Source: Flavobacteriaceae bacterium (GTDB taxonomy: Bacteria; Bacteroidota; Bacteroidia; Flavobacteriales; Flavobacteriaceae). From it: a stretch of DNA of 47,208 nucleotides. Shown in pieces: positions 16,333 through 23,114 of this stretch; within the stretch, counting starts at the first letter, position 1, and each line of letters starts with the position of its first letter. The notes below the pieces were generated by a model. The model was not told where the DNA came from. It saw only the letters and a program-made list of their open reading frames with translations, and did no database searches. Where the stretch lies: contig PXFS01000091.1 in the NCBI GenBank assembly GCA_003564185.1, positions 1 to 47,208 on the forward strand. Reading direction: 5' to 3'. A program made the position numbers and the translations under genes.

Positions 16333-18027
16333 ATGAAAAAAATTACTTTATTCTTACTTACTTTAATTTTTAATCTTTCCCTAAATGCACAATATATAGT
16401 GGATTTTGAAGGAGATGGAGAGGTTAAAACAGCATATGCAGCTGGAACAGTAAACTTAAGCGGTTTAGACTGGGAACTAACTCAAGTACTCATAGGTACA
16501 GCTGATGCTGATTGGAAAAATGGCAACCGTTCTGCCCGACTTAGAGGATATGGCGATAGTGAAATGGTAATGGTACAAGACAAAGCAAACGGTGCAGGTA
16601 GTATTACTTTTGAGTATAAAAGATATGGATCTGATGATCAAGTAGATTGGCGTGTAGAGTACAGTACTGATGCTGGAAATACTTGGATTCAGGTTGGTGA
16701 TAGCTTCACCGCTCCTGATTCTGATGTGGTTCAAACATTTTCTGAACAAGTTGATGAAGAGGGTGATATACGGTTTAGAATTAAGCGTGAAACTGAAGAT
16801 GGTACTCAGAATAGAAGGTTAAATATTGATGATATTGTAATTACAGATTTTGGCGCAAGTGATATTGTTCTGAATGTAGCTAGTCCCTCTGAAGGAACAG
16901 TTCTGCCGCCTGACACTAACTCAACTATGGTTAACCTAACAACTATTGGATTTGAAATTTCTACTGATGATACTTCTGGTGATGGAGATGGCTATGTTCA
17001 ATATTCTTTAAATCAAGGAAACTTTGTAGATGTATTTTCTAATTCATTTGAATTAACAGATTTAAATATAGGGGAGTCTTATTTGTTAATAGTGAAATTA
17101 GTTGATAATAATGGAGATGATTTAGAACCTTCTGTTCAAGTAGAGCGAACCTTTAGTGTAGCAGATTTTATTCAAGTTGCTAATATTAGTGAATTAAGAG
17201 CAGATTTTGAAGAAAACGGAGCCGGTAGATTTTATGAAATTACAGGTCAATCAACAATGTCTCATGCAGATGATTTCAACAATAGAAAATGGTTTCAAGA
17301 CAACAACTTCTCAGGGATATTAGTTTTTGACAGTGAAGGAGTTATAGCAGAAGATGCTTATCAAGTTGGTGATCAAGTTACTAACCTCACTGGAGTTACT
17401 TCTCTTTTTGGAGGCTTATTACAATTTGAGCCCTTAGAAGATAACGGAAATGTTGTAGGAAATAATATTCCACAAACACAAATTATCAGTTTATCTGAAT
17501 TTGTAAATAACTTTGAGCAATACGAGTCTACGTTAGTAGGTTTTGAAGATGTTTTCTTTGTAGAAGCAGATGGAATGGAAGTGTTTGCAACTAATCAAAA
17601 TTATGAATTTTCTGATGGTGAAAATACTTCAATTGTAAGAACTATATTCTTTGGAGCTGATTATATAGACAATACTATTCCATCAGGAAGTTTAGAAGGC
17701 TTAAGAGGGGTAGCAGGTCAATTTAATGGTACTCACCAAATACATCCAAGAAATAATAATGATATCGATGTGACATTGAATGTTAATAGCTTTGAGAATG
17801 TAGAATTTAACTTATATCCTAACCCTGCTAAAAATTATGTAAACCTAGAAGTTCCTGCTGGAGAGGTCTATGAAGTAAATGTTTATAGCGTTACAGGTAA
17901 AAAAGTGCTAACTCAAAGAATCAATGGTTCCACTAGGTTAGACTTAAGCTCACTTAACTCAGGTGTATATATGGTGAATTTTAAACAAGGTAGCCTAAAT
18001 ACAACGCGAAAGTTAATAATCAATTAA
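16333..18027 (+). CDS. T9SS-exported extracellular protein (choice-of-anchor and DUF5689-like domains)
   Basis: A 564-residue protein with a signal peptide (1 to about 19). Residues 20-172 form a jelly-roll-like domain (ITFEYKRYGSDDQVDWRVEY, YSTDAGNTWIQVG, LNIDDIVITD) of the choice-of-anchor J/MAM sort. An Ig/Fn3-like stretch spans about 175-275, then an OB-like DUF5689-type domain (about 280-480). The T9SS type A signal is at 495-564 (NLYPNPAKNYVNLEV, YSVTGKKVL, LSSLNSGVYMVNF, KLIIN). It should be cleaved and attached to, or released from, the cell surface by the gliding/secretion system. No catalytic motif is recognised. It diverges from the two-component operon. Confidence 0.85.
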   Translation: MKKITLFLLTLIFNLSLNAQYIVDFEGDGEVKTAYAAGTVNLSGLDWELTQVLIGTADADWKNGNRSARLRGYGDSEMVMVQDKANGAGSITFEYKRYGSDDQVDWRVEYSTDAGNTWIQVGDSFTAPDSDVVQTFSEQVDEEGDIRFRIKRETEDGTQNRRLNIDDIVITDFGASDIVLNVASPSEGTVLPPDTNSTMVNLTTIGFEISTDDTSGDGDGYVQYSLNQGNFVDVFSNSFELTDLNIGESYLLIVKLVDNNGDDLEPSVQVERTFSVADFIQVANISELRADFEENGAGRFYEITGQSTMSHADDFNNRKWFQDNNFSGILVFDSEGVIAEDAYQVGDQVTNLTGVTSLFGGLLQFEPLEDNGNVVGNNIPQTQIISLSEFVNNFEQYESTLVGFEDVFFVEADGMEVFATNQNYEFSDGENTSIVRTIFFGADYIDNTIPSGSLEGLRGVAGQFNGTHQIHPRNNNDIDVTLNVNSFENVEFNLYPNPAKNYVNLEVPAGEVYEVNVYSVTGKKVLTQRINGSTRLDLSSLNSGVYMVNFKQGSLNTTRKLIIN

Positions 18028-18055
18028 GAAAAAATATTTTTTTAAAATTAATTAA

Positions 18056-18083
18056 ACAACCGTTTCAAAATTGAAACGGTTGT
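18056..18083 (+). terminator. Perfect 13-bp hairpin between the T9SS gene and the LuxE-like gene
   Basis: ACAACCGTTTCAA (18056-18068) and TTGAAACGGTTGT (18071-18083) are perfect arms around 2 nt. Only a short TTT follows, so termination may be partial. The right arm overlaps the TTG start proposed for the next gene, so the hairpin could also mask translation initiation. Confidence 0.65.
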
Positions 18084-19114
18084 TTAGCTTTGTTCAATCA
18101 AATAATATAAATCTTAATTTGGATTATCAAAAGTGTATAATTGGTATTAAAGAAAATGGTTTTTCATCAACCGCTTTAGAGGTTTTTCAATATCAGTATA
18201 AAAATGTAAAAATATACCGTAGATTTTCTGATTTGCTGGGTAGAAACCCAAAAAATGTAAGTGATTTAAAACAGATTCCTTTTTTACCGATCTCTTTTTT
18301 TAAATCCAATTCTATTAAAAATTCAACTTTTACAAAATATCAAGAAGTATTTTCTAGTAGCGGTACAACAGGAGCAAATCTTAGTCAGCATTTTATTCCT
18401 AATGTAGAAGAATATGAAAATAATTTCAAGATGAATTTTGAATACTTTTATGGCCCTCTTAAAAATTATGTTGTTATTGGTCTACTCCCTTCTTATTTAG
18501 AAAGAAAAGGCTCTTCATTAATTTATATGGTAAACCAGATGATTAAAATAAGTAATCATCAAGAAAGCGGTTTCTATTTAAATGAACATGATCAACTTAT
18601 AAATGCATTACGTAAGTTAGTTTTATTAGAAAAAAAAATCTTGTTGATAGGCGTTTCTTTTGCGCTATTGGATTTAGTCGAAAATCATAAAAAAGAGCTT
18701 CATGAATTAGATTTAAGTAATTTAATAGTCATGGAAACTGGAGGGATGAAAGGAAGACGCAAAGAAATAGTAAGACCCGAACTCCATAAACTACTCCAAA
18801 ATGGTTTTGGTATTGACTCTATAGCTAGCGAATATGGCATGACTGAGATGCTCTCTCAATCGTATGCAAAAAAGGATGGTCTTTTTCAATGTCCACCAAC
18901 ACTTCAATTTTTGCTTAGAGATACAGAAGACCCTCTTAGTGTTGTTGTTGATGGAAAAGTTGGAGGAATAAATTTTATAGATTTAGCCAATGTTAGTTCG
19001 CTTTCTTTTGTGGCTACACAAGATTTAGGTAGAAAAATAAATGATAATACTTTTGAAATTCTTGGAAGGTTTGATAATAGTGATATTAGAGGTTGTAATT
19101 TAATGGTGATATAA
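18071..19114 (+). CDS. LuxE/PaaK-like acyl-protein synthetase family protein
   Basis: A 347-residue adenylate-forming enzyme of the LuxE/PaaK sort. FSSSGTTGANLSQH (residues 94-107) is the phosphate-binding loop. LLPSYLERKGSSLIYMV, METGGMKGRRKE, SEYGMTEMLSQSY and LGRFDNSDIRGCNLM follow as in flavobacterial 'acyltransferase' relatives. LuxE activates a fatty acid for transfer; no luxC or luxD is near, so the substrate is open. No ATG occurs before residue 130. The TTG at 18071 fits the length of relatives and starts inside a perfect hairpin, so the exact start is less certain than the family. Confidence 0.85.
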   Translation: MKRLFSFVQSNNINLNLDYQKCIIGIKENGFSSTALEVFQYQYKNVKIYRRFSDLLGRNPKNVSDLKQIPFLPISFFKSNSIKNSTFTKYQEVFSSSGTTGANLSQHFIPNVEEYENNFKMNFEYFYGPLKNYVVIGLLPSYLERKGSSLIYMVNQMIKISNHQESGFYLNEHDQLINALRKLVLLEKKILLIGVSFALLDLVENHKKELHELDLSNLIVMETGGMKGRRKEIVRPELHKLLQNGFGIDSIASEYGMTEMLSQSYAKKDGLFQCPPTLQFLLRDTEDPLSVVVDGKVGGINFIDLANVSSLSFVATQDLGRKINDNTFEILGRFDNSDIRGCNLMVI

Positions 19115-19188
19115 ATTTTATCTACATGTTAATTTTTGCTGATAAATATTAAATCTATATTAAAAACATATCTTTATTTTCAATTTAA

Positions 19189-19219
19189 TTTGTTAGTTTT
19201 TAATTAGAATTTATATTTG
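19189..19219 (+). promoter_or_regulatory. Consensus Bacteroidota promoter upstream of the redoxin gene
   Basis: TTTG (19189-19192), a 19-nt spacer and TATATTTG (19212-19219) match the -33/-7 consensus exactly. Transcription should start near 19225, leaving a leader of about 90 nt with a strong hairpin. Confidence 0.7.
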
Positions 19220-19225
19220 CAGTGG

Positions 19226-19258
19226 ATGAAGTTTTTTCATAATAGATTGGTTAGTTAA
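19226..19258 (+). CDS. Possible 10-residue leader peptide
   Basis: ATG at the predicted transcription start opens a 10-codon frame (MKFFHNRLVS) ending three bases before a perfect hairpin. It has no ribosome-binding site, so it would have to be translated leaderless. This is speculative: an ORF this short can arise by chance, and the residue content suggests no obvious amino-acid sensing. Confidence 0.2.
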   Translation: MKFFHNRLVS

Positions 19259-19260
19259 TG

Positions 19261-19290
19261 CAAAGTCTCACTCGCCCGAGTGAGACTTTG
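19261..19290 (+). terminator. Perfect 14-bp hairpin in the redoxin leader (attenuator or small-RNA 3' end)
   Basis: CAAAGTCTCACTCG (19261-19274) and CGAGTGAGACTTTG (19277-19290) pair perfectly around CC. The following tract TTATTATAAA is only weakly T-rich. The hairpin is about 35 nt after a consensus promoter and 24 nt before the redoxin ATG. Confidence 0.55.
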
Positions 19291-19314
19291 TTATTATAAA
19301 TTAGTTGAAAAATA

Positions 19315-19743
19315 ATGAATATTTTTAATTTGACAACTTTAGATAATCAACCCATTGAGTTGGAGTCAATTTTATCTACAAAACACTATAGTTTATTCTT
19401 ATTATACCATCAATTTTGTTTAGGTTGTACTGGAAGAGCAATACCTTTCGCTTGGGAAATTGCTAAAGAAAACAGGTGGTTAGGTGTGTATTTGTTACAC
19501 ACAAATCAAGGTAATCATAAGTTTTCAAAAAAAGAACTCTTATCTGTATTTACTAACGGTATAAGCCCGTTACCAATTTTAATTGATAATGGACATAAAT
19601 TATACGATTATTATGATGCAGAAGGTACACCTACTTGGTTGTTTTTTGATCAAAAAGGCAATCTATTGAAAAATATATTTGGCTCACAAGCTAACGCATC
19701 AAACAGACTGCTTTATTATTTAGAAGAATTAAATCCTAATTAG
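19315..19743 (+). CDS. Thioredoxin-fold redoxin (AhpC/TSA-like)
   Basis: A 142-residue cytoplasmic thioredoxin-fold protein without a signal peptide. CLGC at residues 35-38 is a CxxC-type redox centre at the end of the first strand, followed by a helix (TGRAIPFAWEIAKE). EGTPTWLFFDQKGN holds the cis-proline expected opposite the active site. It is shorter than classical peroxiredoxins and probably reduces peroxides or protein disulfides. The leader carries a consensus promoter and a strong hairpin. Its 3' end overlaps the convergent epimerase gene by 4 nt. Confidence 0.75.
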   Translation: MNIFNLTTLDNQPIELESILSTKHYSLFLLYHQFCLGCTGRAIPFAWEIAKENRWLGVYLLHTNQGNHKFSKKELLSVFTNGISPLPILIDNGHKLYDYYDAEGTPTWLFFDQKGNLLKNIFGSQANASNRLLYYLEELNPN

Positions 19744-20141
19744 TTTGCATCTTGGCATAGTTCAACTAGCACACCGTTATTGGATTTCGGGTGAAGGAAA
19801 GCAATAATTTTACCGTCTGCTCCAGTTTTAGCCTCATTATTTATTAATTGAAAACCAATATCTTTAAGACGTTTGATTTCATTGTTAATATTATCTACTG
19901 CGAATGCAATATGGTGAATACCTTCTCCCTTTTTGTTAATGTATTTTGCAATAGGGCTATTATCCGTAGTGGCACCAAGTAGCTCGATTTTACTTTCTCC
20001 AGTTTCAAAAAAAACAGTTTTAACTCCTTCAGATTCAACTTCTTCTTCTTTGTAAGCTTTTTTGTTAAGAAGCATCTCATAAGTTTTAGTTGCCTGATCA
20101 ATATTTTTTACAGCAATGCCAATGTGTTCAATTTTTTTCAT
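19740..20141 (-). CDS. mce: Methylmalonyl-CoA epimerase
   Basis: Interconverts (R)- and (S)-methylmalonyl-CoA in the propionyl-CoA to succinyl-CoA route. The protein has 133 residues in the vicinal-oxygen-chelate fold, made of two repeats. Metal and catalytic positions are visible in KKIEHIGIAV, SKIELLG, GIHHIAFAV and GVLVELCQ. It starts downstream of the terminator that ends the stress-protein gene, so it has its own start or depends on read-through. The mutase subunits are not in this window. A functional link to pyruvate carboxylase, 23 kb away, is only metabolic. Confidence 0.92.
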   Translation of the reverse strand: MKKIEHIGIAVKNIDQATKTYEMLLNKKAYKEEEVESEGVKTVFFETGESKIELLGATTDNSPIAKYINKKGEGIHHIAFAVDNINNEIKRLKDIGFQLINNEAKTGADGKIIAFLHPKSNNGVLVELCQDAN

Positions 20142-20165
20142 TAGTTAAGTCTTGTTTCAATTAAA

Positions 20166-20199
20166 AAAGCCGAAATATATTAATTTCGGCTTTGGTTAA
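20166..20199 (-). terminator. Intrinsic terminator of the universal stress protein gene
   Basis: AAAGCCGAAAT (20166-20176) and ATTTCGGCTTT (20183-20193) are perfect 11-bp arms. On the minus strand the stem is followed by TTTTTTAA, the expected U-tract. It lies between usp and mce. Confidence 0.8.
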
Positions 20200-20211
20200 T
20201 TTGGTGTCTTG

Positions 20212-21042
20212 TTATTTTATTTTGAATGTTACCACTGGTCGCTTTGAGTGATTTACTAAGTCTTCACTTAAGCTTCCGTTAATCAGCCTGCTTAGACCCT
20301 TTCTGCCATGAGTACCAATTCCAATTACATCTGCATTTACTTTTCTTGCATAGTTTAATATGCCATCTTCTGTATTTTTATCTGACTGAACAGTGATGTG
20401 ATAATTCCCGTCACCAACAGCACTACTAAATGATGCAATCCTATCATCAATTTCTTTAGAAGTCTTAAATTTAGACGGAGTGTTGATAAAGACAACATCA
20501 ATTTCTACATCTAATTTTTTAGCAAAACTTAAGGCTTGTTTGAAAGATTTAGCAGTTTCAACTGAAAGATTCGTTGCATAAACAAACTTTTTTGCATCAA
20601 AAGTGTCTTGGTTATGTTTTACAACAAGAACGGGTATTTCAGAATACCTAACTACTTTTTCTGTGTTAGACCCAATAAAAACTTCTTTTGCGCCTTCAGC
20701 ACCGTGTGATCCCATAATAATCAAATCACATTCATTTTTTTGACTAACGTCCATTATTCCATCAAAAGCAGCGCTAAATTCTACTGTTTCATGAACTTTA
20801 ATGCCTTTTAAAAAAGGCTTGTCCATTGCTTCTGTAAATCTTTGATGAGCTAATTTCATGAAAAAAATAGATTCAGGTAAGTTCTGACTAGCCCCTCCAG
20901 TTTTATCAACTAAATCTAAAGGCAAGTCTAATAAGTGAAGTAGATAAATTTCACCATCATGCTTTTTAGCAATTTGTGCCGCAATTTTTAAGGCTGATTC
21001 TGCTAAGGGAGAAAAATCAGTTGGGACTAATATTTTTTTCAT
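20212..21042 (-). CDS. Universal stress protein, two tandem Usp domains
   Basis: A 276-residue cytoplasmic protein of two UspA domains (about 1-142 and 150-276). Each begins with KKILVPTDFS or KFVYATNLS. ATP-binding signatures are IMGSHGAEGAKEVFIGSNTEKV in the first domain and GIGTHGRKGLSRLINGSLSE in the second; the second is the stronger match to G-2x-G-9x-G(S/T). Two-domain stress proteins are common in Bacteroidota and respond to starvation or oxidative stress; the direct function is unknown. Single gene with its own terminator. Confidence 0.9.
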   Translation of the reverse strand: MKKILVPTDFSPLAESALKIAAQIAKKHDGEIYLLHLLDLPLDLVDKTGGASQNLPESIFFMKLAHQRFTEAMDKPFLKGIKVHETVEFSAAFDGIMDVSQKNECDLIIMGSHGAEGAKEVFIGSNTEKVVRYSEIPVLVVKHNQDTFDAKKFVYATNLSVETAKSFKQALSFAKKLDVEIDVVFINTPSKFKTSKEIDDRIASFSSAVGDGNYHITVQSDKNTEDGILNYARKVNADVIGIGTHGRKGLSRLINGSLSEDLVNHSKRPVVTFKIK

Positions 21043-21284
21043 TTTTTATTATTTTGTTTTAAAATTACAATTTCATTAAGTAATGTCCAAAAATATCAAT
21101 ACTATTTTTTTAAAAAAAAGATATTTGTCAGTATTTGATTTTTTGTTAATGCCAAAATAGCTATAGTTTAGAAAATATTTAAGTTGATTGACCTTAATAC
21201 GAAGTTTTTTTCCTGATGTAAGTCATTAATTTTAAGCTTTGTCTAGATAAATGGAATAAAGTTTTTTAATTGATATAATTTCAG

Positions 21285-21292
21285 TATATTTG
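21285..21292 (+). promoter_or_regulatory. -7 promoter element of the rimP-nusA-infB operon
   Basis: TATATTTG matches TAnnTTTG. The expected -33 site reads TTT rather than TTG. Transcription from near 21298 would give a leader of about 49 nt that is almost entirely occupied by a hairpin and U-tract. Confidence 0.55.
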
Positions 21293-21314
21293 CAACGAAT
21301 TAAATGAAGATGTA

Positions 21315-21339
21315 GGGGACTTATTAGTTCCCTTTTTTT
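21315..21339 (+). terminator. Terminator-like hairpin in the rimP leader (candidate attenuator)
   Basis: GGGGAC (21315-21320) pairs with GTTCCC (21327-21332) over a 6-nt loop (one G-T pair) and is followed by seven T. This is a complete intrinsic terminator between promoter and rimP ATG (21347), so transcription of the operon is likely controlled by premature termination. Similar G-rich hairpins before rimP occur in other flavobacteria as I remember them. Confidence 0.65.
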
Positions 21340-21346
21340 GGTATTT

Positions 21347-21826
21347 ATGTCAAACTTAAAGGAAAAATCAACTGTTTTTTTGAACGAAGCATTAGCAGAA
21401 AATCCTTCATTGTTTTTAATTAAACATGAGGTTACCCCAAATAATCATATCAAGGTGATTATTGACGGAGATGAGGATGTTTCTATAAAAGACTGTATAG
21501 CGGTAAGTAGGAAAATTGAACATCAATTAGATCGTGATGAAATAGATTTTTCCGTTGAAGTAGCCTCTCCAGGTGTTTCCGAACCACTTGTTTTGCCACG
21601 TCAGTTTAAGAAAAACAAAGGTAGAATGTTGGAGGTTAAAACCAAAGAGGGTAAAAAGATAAAAGCTGATTTAGTTGATGTTACTGATGATTTTGTGGTT
21701 TTGAAATGGAAAGCAAGAGAGCCCAAACCAATAGGAAAGGGAAAACATACAGTACAAAAAAGCCTTAATCTTCCTTATAAAGATATAGAAACAGCAAAAG
21801 TCATGGTAATATTTAATAAAAAGTAA
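21347..21826 (+). CDS. rimP: Ribosome maturation factor RimP
   Basis: Assists 30S ribosomal subunit assembly. The protein has 159 residues with the two-domain RimP layout. The N-terminal domain contains VTPNNHIKVIIDGDEDVSIKDC and ISRKIE-type residues, then FSVEVASPGVSEPL, the family signature. The C-terminal SH3-like domain includes RMLEVKTKEGKKIKADL. The start is ATG 21347 (MSNLKEK); an upstream in-frame TTG would sit in the terminator U-tract. It leads a conserved operon and is followed by nusA after a single base. Confidence 0.95.
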   Translation: MSNLKEKSTVFLNEALAENPSLFLIKHEVTPNNHIKVIIDGDEDVSIKDCIAVSRKIEHQLDRDEIDFSVEVASPGVSEPLVLPRQFKKNKGRMLEVKTKEGKKIKADLVDVTDDFVVLKWKAREPKPIGKGKHTVQKSLNLPYKDIETAKVMVIFNKK

Positions 21827-21827
21827 T

Positions 21828-23060
21828 ATGGAAAATATTGATTTAATCAATTCGTTTTCAGATTTTAAAGATAATAAATTAATAGACCGAGTAACCTTAA
21901 TGGCTATTTTGGAAGAAGTTTTTAGAGGTGCTCTAAAAAGAAAATTCGGTCAAGATGATAATTTTGATATTATTATTAATCCCGATAAAGGTGATTTAGA
22001 AATTTGGAGAAATAGAGTTGTTGTTAATGATGGTGAAGTAGAGGATGATAATAAAGAGATTTCATTAACAGCTGCACGTAAAATTGAACCTGACTTTGAG
22101 GTTGGTGAAGATGTTTCAGAAGAGGTGAAGCTTTCTGATTTAGGCCGAAGGGCTATTTTATCTCTGCGTCAGAATTTGATTTCTAAAATTCATGAGCATG
22201 ATAATACCAATATCTTTAAATACTTTAAAGATTTAGAAGGAGAGATTTACACAGCAGAAATTCATCATGTAAGACATAAAGTAGTAATTCTAGTAGATGA
22301 TGATGGTAATGAATTGGTTTTACCAAAAGAGCATCAAATACCAAGCGACTTTTACAGAAAAGGAGATAGTGTTAGAGGAGTGATTCATAGCGTAGAATTA
22401 AGAGGAAATAAGCCTAATATTATACTTTCAAGAACTTCTCCTCAATTTTTGATTAAACTTTTTGAACAGGAAATCCCTGAAGTATTTGATGGTCTAATAA
22501 CTGTTCAAAATGCAGTTAGAATACCAGGTGAAAAGGCTAAAGTAGCCGTAGATACTTATGATGATAGAATTGATCCTGTTGGAGCTTGTGTGGGGATGAA
22601 AGGTTCAAGGATTCATGGAATTGTAAGAGAGTTAGGAAATGAAAATATTGATGTAATTAATTTTACCACCAATAATCATTTGTATATAACTAGAGCGTTG
22701 AGCCCTGCTAAAGTAACTTCATTAAAAGTTAATGAAGAGAACAAAACTGCAGAAGTTACGCTGAAACCAGAAGAAGTTTCTAAAGCTATTGGTAGAGGAG
22801 GTCATAATATTAGGTTAGCAGGAAAGTTAACAGGATATGAAATTGAAGTATTTAGAGAAGGCGTTGAAGACGATGTTGAGTTAATTGAATTCAAAGATGA
22901 AATTGATGAATGGATCATTAAAGAATTTACCAAAATTGGCCTTGATACCGCAAAAAGTATTTTAGAGCAAGACGTTGATGACTTAGTAAGGAGGACTGAT
23001 TTAGAAGAGGAAACTATTTACGAAGTAGTAAGAATATTAAAAGAAGAATTTGAAGAATAG
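21828..23060 (+). CDS. nusA: Transcription termination/antitermination factor NusA
   Basis: Binds RNA polymerase and RNA to modulate pausing, termination and antitermination. The protein has 410 residues: an N-terminal polymerase-binding domain (1 to about 130), an S1 domain (about 135-200), then two KH domains (about 210-345) with GACVGMKGSRIHGIVRELGNENID and AIGRGGHNIRLAGKLTG. A short C-terminal helical part ends in DLVRRTDLEEETIYEVVRILKEEFEE. It lacks the long acidic repeats found in gamma-proteobacterial NusA. Because NusA acts on hairpin terminators, the terminator-like rimP leader could let it control its own operon. Confidence 0.97.
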   Translation: MENIDLINSFSDFKDNKLIDRVTLMAILEEVFRGALKRKFGQDDNFDIIINPDKGDLEIWRNRVVVNDGEVEDDNKEISLTAARKIEPDFEVGEDVSEEVKLSDLGRRAILSLRQNLISKIHEHDNTNIFKYFKDLEGEIYTAEIHHVRHKVVILVDDDGNELVLPKEHQIPSDFYRKGDSVRGVIHSVELRGNKPNIILSRTSPQFLIKLFEQEIPEVFDGLITVQNAVRIPGEKAKVAVDTYDDRIDPVGACVGMKGSRIHGIVRELGNENIDVINFTTNNHLYITRALSPAKVTSLKVNEENKTAEVTLKPEEVSKAIGRGGHNIRLAGKLTGYEIEVFREGVEDDVELIEFKDEIDEWIIKEFTKIGLDTAKSILEQDVDDLVRRTDLEEETIYEVVRILKEEFEE

Positions 23061-23114
23061 TGTAAAATAAACTATTCTTTGTGTATTTTTGACACGAAAT
23101 TATATTGGCAATTT

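Larger units (their letters stand above)
21043..21346. other. Divergent intergenic region between usp and rimP
   Basis: About 300 bp, very AT-rich. The right end carries the rimP promoter-like site and a terminator-like hairpin, listed separately. In the left part I see only A/T tracts and no coding frame. Confidence 0.6.

Noticed and set aside
19740-19743. Overlap of the redoxin and mce coding ends as a sign of mis-annotation
   Set aside because: Both genes are well supported by family motifs, and short convergent overlaps are common here.
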